The position numbers and the translations under genes were made by a program. The notes under the pieces are model-generated. The model made no database searches. It was not told the origin of the DNA and was given only the letters and a program-made list of their open reading frames with translations. 7,865 nucleotides of DNA, taken from assembly GCA_017885385.1 (NCBI GenBank), contig JAFNGF010000016.1, positions 1 to 7,865 of the forward strand, written 5' to 3'. Position 1 is the first letter of the stretch. Every line of letters begins with the position of its first letter. Source of the DNA: Planctomycetota bacterium. GTDB lineage: Bacteria; Planctomycetota; Phycisphaerae; Sedimentisphaerales; Anaerobacaceae. Below are positions 5,977-7,865 of this stretch, one piece after another.

Positions 5977-5982
5977 ATTGTA
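5977..5982 (-). promoter_or_regulatory. Possible -10 box for the minus-strand operon
   Basis: The minus strand reads TACAAT about 70 bases before the RraA-like start, in the only sizeable gap upstream of the operon. No good -35 is found at 16-18 bases upstream (TTTCTT at best). Weak call. Confidence 0.3.
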
Positions 5983-6016
5983 GCGGTTTCGGCGCCCAAA
6001 AGAAAGAGCCACTCGT

Positions 6017-6048
6017 CAGGGCGAAGGCCCTGAAGAGGGATTTTTTTT
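6017..6048 (+). other. Hairpin followed by T8 in the divergent intergenic region
   Basis: CAGGGC-GAAG-GCCCTG (6017-6032) is a 6-bp hairpin; eight bases later comes TTTTTTTT (6041-6048). Read on the plus strand it lies 40 bases before the sulfatase start and could be an attenuator or terminator, but the gap between stem and T-run is long. It may equally be another dispersed repeat. The rest of 5920-6087 shows no clear promoter for the sulfatase. Confidence 0.35.
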
Positions 6049-6087
6049 GCCTTCCAAGTCGTGAAGAAACTGATAAAATGACCTACA

Positions 6088-7865
6088 ATGAATAGACGCA
6101 CATTTCTGAAACGAGCAGGACTTGGTGCGGCGGGAGCGGCGGCCATGTCTGCCGGACTGACCCCGACTTGTCGGGGAACTCTCGGGCAAACCGCTCGTCT
6201 CGGCGAAGGCCGGGAGCGGGCCCTTCGGCTTCGCTCAGGGCAGGCTCCGGACAAACCAAATGTCATCCTGTTATTGACCGACGACCAAGGCTACGGCGAC
6301 CTCTCGTGCCACGGCAATGGCGTGCTCAGGACGCCGAATCTCGATAAACTTCACCGGCAGAGCATCCGGTTCACCGACTTCCACGTGGCGCCTATGTGCA
6401 CACCGACGCGCGGACAGCTCATGTCGGGTCTCGATGCACTGCGTAACAGGGCGCGGCACGTATGCGGCGGTCTGACTATGTTGCGTCCGGACGTGCCGAC
6501 AATGGGTGACATCTTTAACGCCGGCGGGTATCGAACCGGCATTTTCGGTAAATGGCATCTTGGGGACAGCTACCCTTATTTGCCGCAGTACCGTGGGTTC
6601 CAGGAAGCAGTACATCATAAGTCGTGGGGCATTACCTCGGCGGCTGATTATTGGGGCAACGATTACTTCGACGACACGTACTACCATAATGGCAAACCCG
6701 AGAAATACCAGGGGTACTGCAACGATGTTTGGTTCCGGCTGGCTATGGAGTGGATCGTCGCGTGCGCAGCTAAGAAGGAGCCTTTTTTCTGCTACCTGCC
6801 GACCAATGTTCCTCACGGCCCTCATTTTGTCGCTGAGGAATATGCTGCCCCTTATCGCAAGGCCGGCCTACCCGCGGCATTCTTCGGAATGATCGCGAAC
6901 CTCGATGAGAACGTGGGCAAGCTCCTGACGATGCTCGACCAGACGGGCCTGGCCGACAATACAATTCTGATCTTTATGACGGATAACGGCGGGACGCCAG
7001 GAACCAAGGTGTTCAACGCGGGCATGAGAGGAGCAAAGACATCGCTCTACGACGGCGGCCATCGGGTCCCGTGTTTTGTTCGCTGGCCGGGCGGCGGTCT
7101 GCGAGAGCCGGCAGACATCGGCGAGCTGACGACTTGTCAGGACTTGCTCCCCACGCTGATAGACCTAAGCGGCTTGAAAGCCCCGCCCGACGCGCGGTTC
7201 GATGGCGTCAGCCTTGCAGGCCTGCTGCGCGGTTCTCAGAACGCCCTAACTGATCGGATGGTTGTCGTGCAGTACCACATTGAAATCCCCAAGTGGAATT
7301 CGACGGTGATGTGGAGAAAATGGCGGCTGGTCAAGAGCGAAGAGCTCTACGACATTGGCGGCGATCCGGGCCAGAAGGTGAACGTTGCCGAGCTGCATCC
7401 GGACGTCGTCAAGGCGATGCGGGAGCACTACGAGCGCTGGTGGACGCAGGTCGAGCCGATCGCGAAAGAGCCTTGCTACGTTCACATCGGCGCAGACAAA
7501 GAGAACCCCACGACTCTGACCTGCGCCGACTGGTATATGATCTACGCAGACAACTTCGGACACCTGCAAGGAGGGAACAACTCGCACTGGAATATCCTGG
7601 TCGAGCGAGATGCGCAATACGAGCTCACTCTGAGCCGCTGGCCGGTGGAGGCGGACACCGCTCTTGATGCGCCCTTGAAAGGGCCGTCAGGCCAGGGTAA
7701 GGCATTGCCTATTGCTAAAGCACGTTTGAAAATCAACCAGTTTGATGAGTCGAAGTCCGTTGCGTCGAATGATAAATCCGTAACATTCGCGGTCTCCCTC
7801 AGAGCCGGCAAGGGCCGGCTGCAAACCTGGTTCTACGACAAGGCGGACAATGAATTGTGTGGCGC
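6088..7865 (+). CDS. Exported S1-type sulfatase, C-terminal end cut by the window edge
   Basis: 592 codons are seen and no stop is reached. It hydrolyses sulfate esters, probably from sulfated glycans, outside the cytoplasm. Leader MNRRTFLKRAG is a twin-arginine type followed by an Ala/Gly h-region. Motifs in order: metal ligands D65-D66 (LLTDDQGYGD); sulfatase signature C104-T-P-T-R108-G-Q-L-M-S-G with the Cys that becomes formylglycine; G154-K155-W-H157-L-G; V-P-H243-G-P-H246; T-D299-N300-G-G; GMRGAK317 and YDGGHRVP. Residues about 455-592 form a C-terminal beta-rich domain whose GRLQTWFYD...LCGA resembles the usual end of this family (GAYYV...), so about 10-25 residues are probably missing. 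Residues 25-53 are encoded by repeats between the h-region and the catalytic domain. The start ATG at 6088 is chosen for the Tat motif; only a weak purine-rich ribosome site precedes it. It is divergent from the operon, and the substrate is unknown. Confidence 0.93.
   Translation, partial: MNRRTFLKRAGLGAAGAAAMSAGLTPTCRGTLGQTARLGEGRERALRLRSGQAPDKPNVILLLTDDQGYGDLSCHGNGVLRTPNLDKLHRQSIRFTDFHVAPMCTPTRGQLMSGLDALRNRARHVCGGLTMLRPDVPTMGDIFNAGGYRTGIFGKWHLGDSYPYLPQYRGFQEAVHHKSWGITSAADYWGNDYFDDTYYHNGKPEKYQGYCNDVWFRLAMEWIVACAAKKEPFFCYLPTNVPHGPHFVAEEYAAPYRKAGLPAAFFGMIANLDENVGKLLTMLDQTGLADNTILIFMTDNGGTPGTKVFNAGMRGAKTSLYDGGHRVPCFVRWPGGGLREPADIGELTTCQDLLPTLIDLSGLKAPPDARFDGVSLAGLLRGSQNALTDRMVVVQYHIEIPKWNSTVMWRKWRLVKSEELYDIGGDPGQKVNVAELHPDVVKAMREHYERWWTQVEPIAKEPCYVHIGADKENPTTLTCADWYMIYADNFGHLQGGNNSHWNILVERDAQYELTLSRWPVEADTALDAPLKGPSGQGKALPIAKARLKINQFDESKSVASNDKSVTFAVSLRAGKGRLQTWFYDKADNELCG
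6161..6247. repeat. Cluster of three short repeats in the sulfatase N terminus
   Basis: CCCCGAC-TT-GTCGGGG (6161-6176) is a perfect 7-bp palindrome. TCGTCTCGGCGAAG (6195-6208) matches 3139-3152 in reverse complement. CCCTTCGGCTTCGCTCAGGG (6221-6240) is an imperfect palindrome of a type I recall as common in environmental genomes. Together they encode about TPTCRGTLGQTARLGEGRER and LRLRSGQA, joining the leader to the catalytic domain in frame. Confidence 0.7.

Noticed and set aside
6074..6079. TAAAAT as a sulfatase -10 box
   Set aside because: It is only 8 bases before the start codon and has no convincing -35; it more likely reflects an AT-rich start region.
5904..6266. Minus-strand frame of 120 codons across the divergent region
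   Set aside because: It overlaps the sulfatase start and the RraA-like start, and its composition (CPERSRRARSRP and similar) comes from repeats rather than a protein family.
6271..7062. Minus-strand frames opposite the sulfatase
   Set aside because: Shadows of a GC-rich gene whose plus-strand frame has every sulfatase motif in order.
7804..7819. GCCGGC-AAGG-GCCGGC palindrome in the sulfatase
   Set aside because: It falls in a family-typical coding stretch (AGKGRLQTWF) and has no second copy seen; probably chance in GC-rich DNA.

Overview
The window holds five clear genes and one edge fragment, at fairly high GC. The most likely source is a polysaccharide-degrading bacterium of the Planctomycetota or a related PVC-type or sediment lineage. 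This is inferred from the exported enolase-superfamily enzymes, an S1-type sulfatase with a Tat-like leader, and the abundance of short dispersed palindromic repeats. There is no rRNA, tRNA or marker gene to confirm it.

Layout. Positions 1-313 (minus) are an open frame running off the left edge, apparently part of a larger protein whose 5' end is lost or interrupted in repeat DNA. Positions 314-426 are repeats and a hairpin. From 5907 down to 427 lies a compact minus-strand operon, in transcription order: an exported RraA-like (HMG/CHA-aldolase-type) protein (5907-4867), an exported mandelate-racemase-type acid-sugar dehydratase (4752-3118), a BASS-family sodium-coupled organic-anion transporter (3110-1791), and an exported mannonate-dehydratase-like enolase-superfamily protein (1794-427). 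The last three are tightly coupled: one Shine-Dalgarno overlaps the preceding stop codon, and one gene pair overlaps as ATGA. A divergent intergenic region (5908-6087) leads to a plus-strand sulfatase (6088 to the right edge), nearly complete at its C terminus.

How the genes may work together (inference). The sulfatase would desulfate a sulfated glycan. Sugar acids released from it would be dehydrated by the two enolase-superfamily enzymes to 2-keto-3-deoxy acids and cleaved by the RraA-like aldolase. The BASS transporter, whose family includes carriers of pyruvate and other keto acids, would move the acid across the inner membrane. All four soluble enzymes carry export signals, so the catabolic steps may run outside the cytoplasm, which is unusual for this chemistry.

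The second notable layer is a set of short repeats, many of them palindromic, that sit inside reading frames without breaking them. The acid-sugar dehydratase carries at least four such segments, including a C-terminal tail built entirely of repeats. The RraA-like protein and the sulfatase carry them at the signal-peptide/mature-protein boundary. Several repeat cores have no stop codon in any of the six frames, and identical copies are read in different frames in the same gene. This recalls the Rickettsia palindromic elements.
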